Part shown: one piece after another, positions 48,014 through 57,808 of the stretch
Layout: every line of letters begins with the position of its first letter
Numbering within the stretch: the first letter of the stretch is position 1
DNA from: JADKCZ01 sp963786945
GTDB taxonomy: Bacteria > Myxococcota > Myxococcia > Myxococcales > Anaeromyxobacteraceae
Assembly: GCA_963786945.1 (NCBI GenBank)
Contig: CAWBAO010000003.1
Coordinates: forward strand, 620,001 to 684,000
DNA: 64,000 bases
Direction: 5' to 3'
The notes under the pieces: model-generated
Told to the model about the DNA's origin: nothing
Seen by the model: only the letters and a program-made list of their open reading frames with translations
The model's database searches: none
Program-made: the position numbers and the translations under genes

Positions 48014-49715
48014 CGGCCTGGAAGCGCTCCACCGCGTGCTGGAGCGTGAAGAACATCCGCTCGCGCCCCAGCGCCTGGCCGAGCGGCGAGCGCTGCACCA
48101 CGCGCAGGACCTCCGGGTTGAGCGCCGCCAGCCAGAGCTCGCCGCCGTGCTCCCGCACGCGCCGCTCGGCCTCGGCCAGCATCTTCAGGGCGGAGTACTC
48201 CATGTCGATGATGGCGCTGCACTCGAGGACGATCACCCTGGGGGCGGCCTGCCGGACCAGCAGGGCCATGTGGTCGAGCACCCGCTGGGCGTTGCCGAAG
48301 TAGAGCCGCCCCTCGATGCGGAGCAGCAGCAGGCCCGGGAAGGCCTCGTCCTCGGGGTGCTCCGCGGTCCGGCGCCGGAAGACGTCGGTGCCGGGCTTGC
48401 GCCCCACGGCGTAGACCGGCGGGTTGTTGGCCTGGTGGGCCAGGGCCACCACCGAGGTGATCACCGCCACCAGGATCCCCTTGAGGGTGCCGAGCACCAC
48501 CACGCCGGCGAAGGCCACCGCCGACCAGAGCAGCTCCATGCGCCGCACCGCCCGGATGGCCCGGAACTCCCCCAGGCTGACCAGCTCGGCGGAGTAGATG
48601 ATCACGATGGTGGCCAGGGTGGCCTGCGGCAGGAGCGCGATGGCCGGCGCCAGGAAGAGCAGCACGGCCAGGGCGGCCAGGGCGCCGACCAGCCCCGCCA
48701 CCTGGGACCGGGCGCCGGACCGCTGGGCCACCGAGGTCTGGGAGGTCCCGCCGCCGGCCGGCATGGCGCCGAGGAGCCCCCCGGCCGCGTTGGCCAGGCC
48801 GGTGGCGATGAGCTCGCGGTTGGCCAGGGGCCTCTGGTCCGACCCGGCGGCGAAGGCCCGGCCCGCGGCGATGGTCTCGGTGAAGCTCATCAGGGCGATG
48901 CCGGCGGCCGCCGGCCAGAGCGTGGCCAGCAGACCGAGGTCGGGCCTGACCGGCGAGGGCAGCCCGCCGGCCAGCGCCCCGATGGTCGTGACCCCGAGAT
49001 CGCCGAGGCCGAGCAGGGCCGTGGCGGCGATGCCGATCGCCACCGCCAGGAGCGCGGCGGGGAGCGCCGGCAGCCAGCGCTTCATCCCCAGGATGAGGGC
49101 CGCCGTGGCCGCCGAGACCGCCAGGGTGGGCAGCGAGGTCTCGCCCAGCTTCCCGCCCAGCGCGACGAGGTCGCGGAGGAAGCCGGCCTTGTCCACGTGG
49201 AGCCCCAGCGCCTTGGGCAGCTGGTCGACGACGATCACCAGCCCGATGGCGGCCTTGAAGCCGGCCAGCACCGGCTCGGAGATGAAGTTGGCGACGAAGC
49301 CGAGCCGCAGCAGCCCCGCCGCGACCAGCATGGCCCCGACCAGCAGCGAGAGGGTGGCGGTGGCGGTGACCAGCCCGCCCGCCGTTCCCGCCGAGGCGAC
49401 CTGGCCCAGGGCCGCCGCGGCGAGGATGGCCAGGGTCCCGGTGGTGGTCACGCTCAGCACGCGCGATCCGCCCACCAGGGCGTAGATGGCGGCCGGGACG
49501 AAGGCCGTGTAGAGGCCGACCTGCGGCGGGAGCCCCGCCACGGTGGCGTAGGCCATGGCCTTCGGGACCACCACCGCGGCGGTGGTCAAGCCGGCCAGGA
49601 GGTCGGCCCGGAACCAGCTCGGCTGGTAGCCGGGCACCCAGGGGAGCAGCATCCCGGGCCCGCGGCCCTCACCCACGCCCCCGTCGAGAAGCGGTGGTTC
49701 GCCGGCGGTTCCCAT
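47991..49715 (-). CDS. SulP family anion transporter with C-terminal STAS domain
   Basis: A 574-residue transporter of sulfate, bicarbonate or related anions. It opens with LPWVPGYQPSWFRADLLAGLTTAAVVVPKAMAYATVAGLPPQVGLYTAFVPA, the conserved SulP start. The middle contains ISEPVLAGFKAAIGLVIVVDQLPKALG and MPAGGGTSQTSVAQRSGARSQVAGLVGA. The cytoplasmic STAS domain shows VIVLECSAIIDMEYSALKMLAEAERRV. A GGAGG site precedes ATG 49715. It begins ten bases after the polyphosphate kinase gene, so ppk2-sulP is one transcription unit. The actual substrate is unknown. Confidence 0.9.
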
Positions 49716-49725
49716 GCGGCCTCCG

Positions 49726-50550
49726 TCAGTACCTCTCGGGCACCAGCTTGAGGGGGTGCGTCGACTCGCGGTGGCTCCCCTTCCTCCGCTTCGGCAGCTT
49801 CACGTGCCTCATCGGCCTGGTCACGTCCTGGTAGGGGACCCGCGAGAGCAGGTGGTGGATGCAGTTGAGCCGGGCCCGGCGCTTGTCGTCGGAGCGGACC
49901 ACGAACCAGGGGGCCAGCGCGGTGTCGGTGGCGGCGAACATCTCGTCGCGGGCGCGGGTGTAGTCGTCCCAGCGCGTGTAGGACTCGAGGTCCATGGGCG
50001 AGAGCTTCCAGAGCTTGCGCCCGTCGTCGATGCGCCCCTGGAGCCGCCGGGTCTGCTCCTCCATGCTCACCTCGAACCAGTACTTGATGAGCACGATGCC
50101 CGACTCGATCATGAACTTCTCGACCAGCGGGACCGCGTGCAGGAACTTCCGCGCCGCCTCCTCGCTGCAGAAGCCCATGACCCGCTCCACGCCGGCGCGG
50201 TTGTACCAGCTGCGGTCGAAGAGCACGACCTCGCCGGCGGCGGGGAAGTGGGTGAAGTAGCGCTGCGCGTACATCTGCGACTTCTCCCGCTCGGTCGGCG
50301 CCGGGAGCGCCACCACCCGGAAGACGCGCGGGCTCACCCGCTCGGTGATGGCCTTGATGACCCCGCCCTTGCCGGCGCCGTCCCGCCCCTCGAAGACCAC
50401 GCACACCTTGAGGCCGGCCTTCCTGGTCCACTCCTGGAGCTTGACCAGCTCGACGTGGAGCCCGGCCAGCTCCTTCTCGTAGGCCTTGCGCTTCATCCGC
50501 TCGGGGCTCGCCGCGGGCTCGCCCCCGTTCGACCGCTTCGCCTTGGCCAT
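49726..50550 (-). CDS. ppk2: Polyphosphate kinase 2 (PPK2 family)
   Basis: Transfers phosphate between polyphosphate and nucleotides, often running toward GTP or ATP synthesis from polyphosphate. The ~274-residue protein has the Walker A motif FEGRDGAGKGGVI, the LPAPTEREKSQMYAQRYFTHFP segment, Walker B with VLFDRSWYNRAGVERVMGF, and the C-terminal CIHHLLSRVPYQDV. The single-domain length fits class I PPK2. ATG 50550 is preceded by GGGGAGGTCGG; longer in-frame starts to 50619 lack support. It is followed ten bases later by the SulP gene and diverges from the exported-protein gene at 50704. Confidence 0.93.
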   Translation of the reverse strand: MAKAKRSNGGEPAASPERMKRKAYEKELAGLHVELVKLQEWTRKAGLKVCVVFEGRDGAGKGGVIKAITERVSPRVFRVVALPAPTEREKSQMYAQRYFTHFPAAGEVVLFDRSWYNRAGVERVMGFCSEEAARKFLHAVPLVEKFMIESGIVLIKYWFEVSMEEQTRRLQGRIDDGRKLWKLSPMDLESYTRWDDYTRARDEMFAATDTALAPWFVVRSDDKRRARLNCIHHLLSRVPYQDVTRPMRHVKLPKRRKGSHRESTHPLKLVPERY

Positions 50551-50703
50551 CCGACCTCCCCGGCTTCGGGCCCGGATCGGGCCGACGGCATGCTGGCATG
50601 CGGCCGGGGAACCAACCACCCGACCCGTTTGGGTTTGGCCCCGGGAGCAGCACGCCCCGTGCTATGAGAGCGCGCTCATCGACCGACCCTCAAGGAGCTC
50701 CAC

Positions 50704-51250
50704 ATGAAGAAGTCGCTGCTCGCACTCGCCCTCTCGTTCCCCCTCGCCACCCTCGCTCAGGCCCCCGCGGCCAAGCCCGCCCCGGCCGCCGCGCCCGCGG
50801 CAGCCGCCGCGCCCGGCCCCCGCCGCCGCCCCGGCCCAGACGCCCGAGCAGGCCCGGGCGGCCGCGGCCAAGTCGCTGGAGAAGGCGGCCATGGCCGAGC
50901 GCGCCGAGCTCATCGCCAAGAACCTGCCCCTCACCGCCGAGCAGGCCGCCAAGTTCTGGCCGCTCTACCAGAAGTACCAGGACGGCTTCTCCGACCTCTT
51001 CACCCAGCAGCTCGATCTCATCTCGAAGTACGCCGCCAGCTACGAGAAGCTCGACGACGCCGGCGCGGTGACGCTCATGAACGGGCAGCTCGACCGCGAC
51101 GCCAAGGTGGCGGCCTACCGCACCAAGTGGTTCCCCGAGTTCCAGAAGGTCCTGCCCGGGAAGCTGGCCACCAGGTTCATGCAGATCGACCGGCGGCTGG
51201 CGCTGGTGACGCAGCTCCAGCTCGCCTCGCAGATCCCGGTCGTCCAGTAG
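50704..51250 (+). CDS. Exported helical protein, unknown function, frameshifted near 50820
   Basis: Signal peptide MKKSLLALALSFPLATLAQA is followed by an Ala/Pro-rich segment. The mature part is helical: EQARAAAAKSLEKAAMAERAELIAKNLPLTAEQAAKFWPLYQKYQDGFSDLF, SKYAASYEKLDDAGAVTLMNGQLDRD and FMQIDRRLALVTQLQLASQIPVVQ. The leader and the helical part are in different frames. A one-base excess in the five-C run at 50817-50821 explains it. The LPLTAEQAAKFWPLY pattern occurs in short periplasmic proteins reminiscent of Spy/CpxP chaperones, but no family is claimed. A strong AGGAG site precedes ATG 50704. Confidence 0.7.
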
Positions 51251-51264
51251 CGCCGGTGGTGCCG

Positions 51265-51286
51265 GGGGCGGCCTCCGGGCCGCCCC
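51265..51286. terminator. GC-rich hairpin between convergent genes
   Basis: GGGGCGGC (51265-51272) pairs with GCCGCCCC (51279-51286) around a six-base loop, directly between the exported-protein gene and the end of the ClC gene. The stem is strong, but only a short TTC follows, so termination efficiency is uncertain. Confidence 0.5.
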
Positions 51287-51287
51287 T

Positions 51288-53118
51288 TCAGCCCGGGGCC
51301 CCCTGGGACCCTCGGGCGCAGGCGTGCGCGATGGAGACCTCGTCGACGAAGCCGAGCAGCCGGCCCATCCCATCGGTGATCGGCATCTCCCTGACGCCGT
51401 GGGCCAGCATGCCCTCGAAGGCCAGCCGCAGCCCGTCCTCTGGCCGCACCGTCGGCACCGGCCGCATCAGGTCGGCGGCCATCACCAGCGTGCCGAGGTG
51501 CGGGCTGGAGGCCAGCGAGACCAGGTCCGCCAGGGTGACGATGCCCACCACCTTCCCCGCCGAGACGACCGGGAAGACCTCCTGCCGCTCGGGGTTGGAC
51601 AGGCCGGCCAGCAGCCCGGCCAGCGGCGTGCCCGGCTCGAAGGTGGCGTAGGGCCGGGTGTCGAGCGGGACGTCGGCGACCCGGATGCCGTCGAGCGCGC
51701 TGGCGACCCCGCGCTGGTGCAGGTCGATGCCGTCCTGCGCCAGCAGCGCGTCGTAGATGGGCATCGGCCGGTAGTGGCGCGCGATGCCATAGGCCAGCAT
51801 GTTGGCGATCATGAGGGGCAGGATCAGCGAGTAGCCCCCGGTCATCTCGACGATGATCAGGACCGAGGTGATGGGCGCCCGGATGATGCCGGCGAAGACC
51901 GCGCCCATGCCGACCAGGGCGAAGGCTCCCAGCGAGGACGGGCCGTGCTGGAAGAGCGCCACGTCGAGCGCCCCCACGGCCCCGCCCACCATGCCGCCGA
52001 TGAAGAGGGCGGGTGCGAAGATGCCTCCCGCCCCGCCGCTCGAGTAGGAGAAGACCGTGGCGGCGATCTTGAGCACGCAGAGCGAGAGGAGCACGCCCAC
52101 CGCCAGCTTGCCGGCCAGCGCGGCGCCCAGGGTGGAGTACCCGCCACCGGTGATGCCCCCCGTCCCCAGGAACCCCATGGCGACCACCGCGAAGGCGCCG
52201 GTGGCGAGCCCACCGACCGCCGGCTGGGCCCAGCCGGGCAGGACCTTCAGGCCCTGGAATCCCCGGCGCAACGCGAGCAGCGAGTCGGTGAACACGATGG
52301 ACAGGAGGGCTGCGACCAGGCCGAGCGCGGCGTACAGGAGGAGCGAGGAGGCGTGGTCGAGCCCGGCGCCCGGGGGGACGTCGAAGACCGGATGCGCCCC
52401 GAGGATGCTGCGCTCCACGATGGCGGCCAGCGCGGCCGCCACGATCACGCCCGAGAGCACGGTCTGGTCGAGGGTGCCGACCACCTCCTCGATGGTGAAG
52501 GTGACGGCGGCGATGGGGGCGTTGAAGGCGGCGGCGATGCCGGCGGCGGCGCCGACCGGCAGCAGGCGCCGCACGTCGTCCGGCGGAGAGCCTGGCGAGG
52601 CGGCCGATGCGGCTGGCCAGGCCAGCGGCGATCTGGACGGTCGGCCCCTCGCGCCCCAGCGAGGAGCCGGTGCCGATCTGCAGGGCCCCGACGAAGAACT
52701 TCCCCACCGAGTCGCGCACGCGGAGCGGGCCGCCCCGCCCCGCGTAGGCGACCTTGACCTGGGGGATGCCGCTGCCCCGCGCGTTGGGGACGACGTACTG
52801 GAGCAGCAGCCCCGAGGCCAGGCCGCCGAGGGTAGGGACGACCAGGGTCCAGCCAATCCAGCTGTGGCCCGGCGCCGCCAGCGCCGGGTCGATGGCGAAG
52901 CGGCTCACCAGCTCGATGAGCTCGTGGAACGCCACGGCCGCAAGGCCACAGGCGCCGCCGATGACGACCGTCAGGGCGAAGAGCCGCTGCCGCTCGTTGG
53001 GCATGGCACGGCGGAGGAGGGCCAGCACCTTCCCTCCGGCCTGCGGGTCGCTCACGCCAGGGGCGTGCGCGGCGTGCTGGCCGTTCCCGGCGTGGCCGGG
53101 GTCTTCCCTTCGATCCAT
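51288..53118 (-). CDS. ClC family chloride channel/transporter with CBS domains, frameshifted near 52585
   Basis: Voltage-type chloride channel or Cl-/H+ antiporter. The ion-pathway motifs are present: GSGIPQ, GREGPTVQ with the gating Glu, and GGIFAPALFIGG. A C-terminal CBS pair follows (LDTRPYATFEPGTPLAGLLAGLSNPERQEVFPVVS, MPITDGMGRLLGFVDEVSIAHA). The N-terminal part reads from ATG 53118 and breaks after IGRLARLS; the continuation (PDDVRRLLPVGAAAGIAAAFNAPIAAVTF) is one base out of frame. Dropping one base at about 52585 rejoins them into ~609 residues. It diverges from the trehalose-phosphatase-MarR gene across a 153-bp region holding a MarR-type palindrome. Confidence 0.9.
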
Positions 53119-53165
53119 GGCAGTTGATCCTGGTCCTGGGATGTTCTACACCACCTGCCGTCCAC

Positions 53166-53179
53166 GTTGCAGCTGCAAC
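53166..53179. promoter_or_regulatory. MarR-type operator candidate between clc and otsB-marR
   Basis: GTTGCAGCTGCAAC is a perfect 14-base palindrome with the layout TTGC-N4-GCAA, the same as the MarR sites in the marRAB operator. It lies 48 bases before the ClC start and 93 bases before the phosphatase-MarR start. An operator placed here could control both divergent genes, and the MarR domain is encoded in the adjacent gene. Confidence 0.65.
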
Positions 53180-53271
53180 ACTCAATCCGGCGCGCCGCCA
53201 TCCGCTCCCCGGCGTCCCGTCGCCCGGCCTGGCGCGGTGCTCCCCGATGACCGACATCCTGTCGCCCAGCC

Positions 53272-54489
53272 ATGGAGTCCGCCGTCCGCTCGCTGGCGCG
53301 GCCGGGCACGCTCGTCGTCCTCGACTTCGATGGCACCCTGGCGCCAATCGTGGGCGACCCCGGCGCGGCCGCGCTCACCCGGCGCAGCCGCGCCGTCCTT
53401 CGCCGGCTGGCGAGGCTGTACCCGGTCGCCGTGCTGAGCGGCCGGGCGGCCGAGGACGTGCGCGCGCGGCTCGGCGGCGCCGACGTCCGCTGGGTGGTCG
53501 GGTCCCACGGCGCCGAGTGGCCCGGCGAGGGGCGCGAGCACCGCGCCTGGCGCTCCCTGGTGGGCACCTGGCGCGCCACGCTGTCCGGGCGGCTGGCGGG
53601 CGTGGAGGGCGTGGAGCTCGAGGTCAAGCCGCTCTCGCTGGCCGTCCACTTCCGACACAGCCCGGATCCACGCGGCGCCCTGGAGCTCATCACCGGGGCC
53701 GTCCAGGACCTCCCGGGCGCGGTGGTGGTGGCGGGCAAGATGGTGGTGAACCTGGTGCCGGCCGGGGCGGGCGACAAGGGCACGGCGCTGCAGCGCCTGG
53801 TCGGCCTGGCTCGCGCCGAGCGGGTCCTGTTCGTCGGCGACGACGTGACCGACGAGGCGGCCTTCGGCGCCGCCCTCGACATCCCCGCCGTCATGGTCCG
53901 CGTCGGTCGCGACCCGGCCACGCGGGCCGGCGCCTGGCTGCGGCGGCGCGCCGACGTGGACGTGCTCCTCGAGCGGCTCTGCCGGCTCCGGGAGGCGAGC
54001 GGGGCCGCGGCGTCGCGGAGGCCGGGGGGCGGGCGGGAGGCCCGGGCCGAGACCGAGCTGGTCGGTCCCGTGCTGGGCTTCATGAAGGATCTCTGGGCCC
54101 TCGAGCAGGGGCTCAACCAGCGCTCCAGGGCGATGCTGGGCCGCCACGGCGTGACCGGCCCCCAGCGGCTGGTGGTCCGCGTGGTGGGCCGGCTCGGCCC
54201 GGTCAGCCCGGCGCAGCTGGCCCGCGTGCTCCACCTCCACCGCTCCTCGGTCACGCGGCTGATGCACCGGCTCGAGGAGCGCGGCCTCGTCCGCCGCACC
54301 CCGCACCCCTCGCATCGGGGGCGCTTCCTGCTGACGCTGGGCCCGAGGGGAGGGCGTGTCGAGCGGGTCGGAGCCGGCACCGTGGAGAGCGCGGTCCGGG
54401 CCGCGCTGAAGGCGGCCGACCCCCGGGACGTCCAGGCCACCCGGCGGGTCCTGGCGCTGGTCACGAAGCGGCTCGTCGCCAAGGACTGA
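53272..54489 (+). CDS. Trehalose-6-phosphate phosphatase fused to MarR-type regulator
   Basis: A continuous 405-residue frame with two domains. Residues ~1-245 are an OtsB-type HAD phosphatase: LVVLDFDGTLAP (nucleophile Asp18, acid Asp20), PVAVLSGRAAEDV (motif II Ser), VELEVKPLSLAVHFRH, and FVGDDVTDEAAF (metal-binding Asp, ~188). After a ~20-residue Gly/Arg linker, residues ~265-405 are a MarR winged helix: ELVGPVLGFMKDLWALEQGLNQRSRAML, PVSPAQLARVLHLHRSSVTRLMHRLEERGLVRRT, and the HRGRFLLTLGPRG wing. I see no stop in any forward frame from ~53960 to ~54078, so a lost stop is unlikely. The fusion is unusual. No otsA is visible nearby. Confidence 0.88.
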   Translation: MESAVRSLARPGTLVVLDFDGTLAPIVGDPGAAALTRRSRAVLRRLARLYPVAVLSGRAAEDVRARLGGADVRWVVGSHGAEWPGEGREHRAWRSLVGTWRATLSGRLAGVEGVELEVKPLSLAVHFRHSPDPRGALELITGAVQDLPGAVVVAGKMVVNLVPAGAGDKGTALQRLVGLARAERVLFVGDDVTDEAAFGAALDIPAVMVRVGRDPATRAGAWLRRRADVDVLLERLCRLREASGAAASRRPGGGREARAETELVGPVLGFMKDLWALEQGLNQRSRAMLGRHGVTGPQRLVVRVVGRLGPVSPAQLARVLHLHRSSVTRLMHRLEERGLVRRTPHPSHRGRFLLTLGPRGGRVERVGAGTVESAVRAALKAADPRDVQATRRVLALVTKRLVAKD

Positions 54490-54543
54490 GGAGCGCTGCC
54501 GCTCGCCGCCCAAGGGTGGGACGGCGCCCCCCGGGGACGGCGT

Positions 54544-55507
54544 TCAGCGCCGCGCCGCCCCGCCGAAGGTGGCGCGCCCCCAGGCCACCGTCTGGCGGGC
54601 CGCCTCGTCGCGCGGCGCGGCCAGGTCGCCGAAGCGGGCGCGGAACCTCGCGTCGTCCACCTCGAAGGGCTCCTCCCACTGGTAGGCCATCTCGCCGAGC
54701 TCGCGCACGATGGGCATGACGAGGCCGAGCGCCTTCACCAGCAGCGGCGCCATCCGCGTCGCCGCGATGGGCTGGCCCAGCGCCGTGGCGAGGCGGTCGA
54801 CGAGCGCGCGGGTGGGCTCGGCCGGCTGGCAGGGGAGCATCCAGGTCCCGTCCGCGCCGGCGTCCTGGCCGAGCGCGGCCAGCCCGGCCGCCACGTCGGG
54901 GATGAAGTGGTAGGTGTGCGGCGTGTCGAGCGGGATCACCAGGGCTGGCCGGCTTGCCGGCCAGCGCCGCCGGCCAGAAGCGGTCGGCGAAGTGGGTGCC
55001 GACGCCGCCGGGGCCGTAGAAGTCGCTGGCCCGGCCGGTGACGGCGCGGACGTCGCCGCGCTTCACCGCCGCCTCGAGCCGCTGGTGGAGGCGGGCCCGG
55101 ATCTCGCCCTTCCTGGAGCACGGGGCGAAGGGGGTGACCTCGGTGAGGGTGCGGCCGGCCGGCCTCCCCAGCGCGTAGAGGTTGTCGAGCACCACCAGGC
55201 GCGCCCCGGCGCGACCGGCGGCGGCGATGAGCCCGTCGAGGATGGGCGGCAGCTCCGCCTCCCAGGTGGCGGCGAAGTAGGCCACGTTCATGCAGTGGTA
55301 GACCGCGGTGGCCCCGCGCGCCGCCTCGGTGGCCGCGGCGGCGTCCCGGGCGTCGGCCCGCACCGCCTCCACGCCGGGGATGGCGACGGGCGCGTCGGAG
55401 CGGCGCACCAGCCGGACGCGGTGGCCGGCGGCGGCCAGCAGCCGGGCCAGCGGCGGCCCGACCTGGCCGGCGCCGAAGACGACGTGGAGCTCCTGGGGGG
55501 TGGGCAT
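54544..55507 (-). CDS. NAD-dependent epimerase/dehydratase family protein, frameshifted near 54945
   Basis: An extended-type short-chain dehydrogenase of unknown substrate. The nucleotide motif is LHVVFGAGQVGPPLARLLAAAGHRV; it continues with VYHCMNVAYFAATWEAELPPILDGLI, LVVLDNLYALG and VTGRASDFYGPGGVGTHFADRFWPAALAGK. The final part (ALVIPLDTPHTYHFIPDVAAGLAALG to WGRATFGGAARR) is in another frame, with a one-base shift at about 54940-54952. Corrected length is ~320 residues. The usual YxxxK is not obvious, so catalysis may differ. The ATG at 55507 is in the same frame as the upstream rmuC, which makes the two look fused as read. Confidence 0.78.
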
Positions 55508-55554
55508 GCGGAGAGGATAACCAGGCGCGGCGCGCTGGCGCCGCGTCCGGCCCG

Positions 55555-56941
55555 CTACCCCGGCCCCGGCTCCTCGCCCTCCGCCGTCGGCCTCGTCGGC
55601 GCCGAGGGGCAGCAGCCGCTGGGCGTCGGTGGCCGGCAGCTCCTGCACCGTGCGCAGCTTCCGCTCGATGGCGCGGCTGCGCTGGCCCACCGTGCTCAGG
55701 GTGTTGGTGGCCTCCTCCAGCTTCTTCTCCACCTTGGCGATGACGTCGCCGAACTTGCCGAACTCGGTCTTCACGGCGCCCAGCACCTGCCAGACCTCGG
55801 AGGAGCGCTGCTGGATGGCCAGGGTGCGGAAGCCCATCTGCAGGCTGGTGAGCAGCGCCGCCAGCGTCGACGGCCCGGCCACGATGACCCGGTGGTCGCG
55901 CTGCAGCGCCTCGGTGAAGCCGGCCCGCCGCACCACCTCGGCGTAGAGCCCCTCGGTGGGCAGGAAGAGCAGGCCGAAGTCGGTGGTCTGGGGCGGGTGG
56001 ACGTACTTGTCGCGGATGTCCCGGGCGCAGCCCTTGATGCGGACCTCCAGCGCCTTGCCGGCCGCCTCCACCGCCGCGGCGTCGCCGCGCTCCGAGGCCT
56101 CCACCAGCCGCTGGTAGTCCTCGGTGGGGAACTTGGCGTCGATGGGGAGCAGCACCTCGCCCTCCCCCGGCCCCTGGCCGGGGAGCCGGATCACGAACTC
56201 GACCCGCTCGCCCGAGCCGGGCTTCGGCGCCACGTTGGCGGCGTACTGGTCCGGCGAGAGCATCTGCTCGAGCAGCGCCCCCAGCTGCACCTCGCCCCAG
56301 GTGCCGCGGGTCTTCACGTTGGTGAGCACCTTCTTGAGGTCGCCCACCCCGGTGGCCAGCGCCTGCATCTCGCCCAGCCCGCGCTGCACCTGCTCGAGCT
56401 GCCCCTGCACCAGCTTGAAGGACTCGCCCAGCCGCTTCTCCAGCGTCCCCTGCAGCTTCTCGTCCACGGTCTGGCGCATCAGCTCGAGCTTCTCGGCGTT
56501 CTCCTTCTGCAGGCCGGCCAGCCGCGCCTCGACGGCCTCGCGGACCGCGTCGAGCCGCCCCTCCAGCGTCTTGCGCAGCTGCTCCTGGCGGGTGGCGTTG
56601 GCGTCGGTGAGCTGCTGCAGCCGGGCGCCGAACCCCTCCAGCGCCTCGTGCTGCAGGCGGGCCATCTCCACCAGCTGGCCGCGCACCTCGTCGCGCTGGC
56701 GCTGCAGGTCGGCCGCCATGGCCTCGCGCTGGCGCTGCGCCTCGGTGGCCGCCTCGCCGCGGCCGCGCCCCAGCTCCTCGCGCAGGCCGCGCTCGGTCTT
56801 CTCGAGGCCCCGGTCGAGCCCGTCGAGCCGCTCCAGCAGCGCGGCGCGCACCGCCCCGGCGACGCGGGCCGGCAGGAGCAGGAGGACGGCGACCGCGGCC
56901 ACCACGACGGCGGCGAGGAGGACGATGGTGGAGAGGTCCAT
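55555..56941 (-). CDS. rmuC: DNA recombination protein RmuC homologue, 3' end likely frameshifted
   Basis: RmuC-family protein, thought to limit inversion at short repeats. The N-terminus is a membrane helix (TIVLLAAVVVAAVAVLLLL), then a coiled coil of ~170 residues. The RmuC domain follows: TRGTWGEVQLGALLEQML, FVIRLPGQGPGEGEVLLPIDAKFPTEDYQRLV, TTDFGLLFLPTEGLYAEVVRR and RDHRVIVAGPSTLAALLTSLQMGF. As read, no stop occurs before the epimerase. Removing one base near 55582 (the ggcggaggg stretch on the coding strand) gives an acidic end, EEPGPG, and a TAG at 55555-55557, a normal ~460-residue RmuC. I therefore end the gene there. Confidence 0.88.
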
Positions 56942-57007
56942 GCGGGGACCACTCTAGCGGGAGGTCGGACATCGGGGCGGGGGCCCGGCCACCGCCCGGC
57001 CGCCGCC

Positions 57008-57757
57008 TCAGCCCTTCCGCTCCAGCAGCAGGTTGCCACCGTCCACCACCAGCGTGGCGCCGTTGACGTAGCTGGCCCCCGGCGAGGCCAGGAAGGCGAT
57101 GGCCTCGGCCACCTCCTCGGGCCGCCCGGCGCGGCCCGGCGGCGTGGCCCGCCCGGCGCGGCGCTCGGCCGGCGTGCTGGCCGCGGTGGCGATCCAGCCG
57201 GGCGCCACCGCGTTCACGGTGAGGTTGGCCCTCGCCAGCTCCAGCGCCAGCGTGTGGGTGAGCCCGGTGAGCGCCGCCTTGGCGGCGGCGTAGGGGCTCT
57301 CCCCCGGGTTGGAGGAGATCGGGCCGGTCACCGAGGTGACGTTGACGACGCGCCCGGCGCCGCTGCGCCGCAGGGCGGGCAGCGCGGCGCGGGTGACGTG
57401 GACGGCGGTGAGCAGGTTGGCCTGCAGCGACGCGCGCCATTCCTCGGGGGTGAGGGCGGCGAACGGCTTCACCACCTCGGGCGCGCCCACCCGCCCCATG
57501 CCGGCGTTGTTGACCAGCACGTCGAGCCGCCCGAAGCGCTCCAGCGCGAACGCCACCACCGCCCGGGCGGCGCGCGGGTCGCCGAGGTCGGCCACCACGC
57601 CGGCGGCCTCGGCCCCCTCGGCCGCCAGGCCTCGGACCCGGTCGTGGATGCGGGCGGTGGTGGAGGTGACCACCACCGCCAGGCCCTGGCGCGCCAGCAG
57701 GCGCGCGGTGGCGAAGCCGATGCCGTCGGCGCTGCCGGCGCCGGTGACCAGGGCCAC
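57008..57757 (-). CDS. Short-chain dehydrogenase/reductase, FabG-like
   Basis: Classical SDR of ~249 residues. It has the NAD(P) motif VTGAGSADGIGFATARLL, VLVNNAGMGRVG, the catalytic Ser in VVNVTSVTGPIS, the YAAAKAAL Tyr-Lys pair and NAVAPGWIATAA. The C-terminus ASPGASYVNGATLVVDGGNLL is typical of 3-oxoacyl reductases. The start is the GTG at 57757; an in-frame TGA just upstream limits choices. It lies 51 bases after the glutaryl-CoA dehydrogenase stop on the same strand, so it probably acts in the same acyl-CoA pathway, for example on a hydroxyacyl-CoA, but that is inference. Confidence 0.85.
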   Translation of the reverse strand: MALVTGAGSADGIGFATARLLARQGLAVVVTSTTARIHDRVRGLAAEGAEAAGVVADLGDPRAARAVVAFALERFGRLDVLVNNAGMGRVGAPEVVKPFAALTPEEWRASLQANLLTAVHVTRAALPALRRSGAGRVVNVTSVTGPISSNPGESPYAAAKAALTGLTHTLALELARANLTVNAVAPGWIATAASTPAERRAGRATPPGRAGRPEEVAEAIAFLASPGASYVNGATLVVDGGNLLLERKG

Positions 57758-57808
57758 GCGCCGCGGGGGCGTGGAGGGGGCTCGGGAGGCGGGGCGGCAC
57801 GGGCGCGC

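Noticed and set aside
50660..50680. GAGCGCGCTC palindrome before the exported-protein gene
   Set aside because: A 10-base GC-only palindrome is expected by chance in DNA this GC-rich and has no associated regulator.
54544..56941. A genuine RmuC-epimerase fusion protein
   Set aside because: One base removed near 55582 restores a normal RmuC end and stop; the window has many similar one-base errors.
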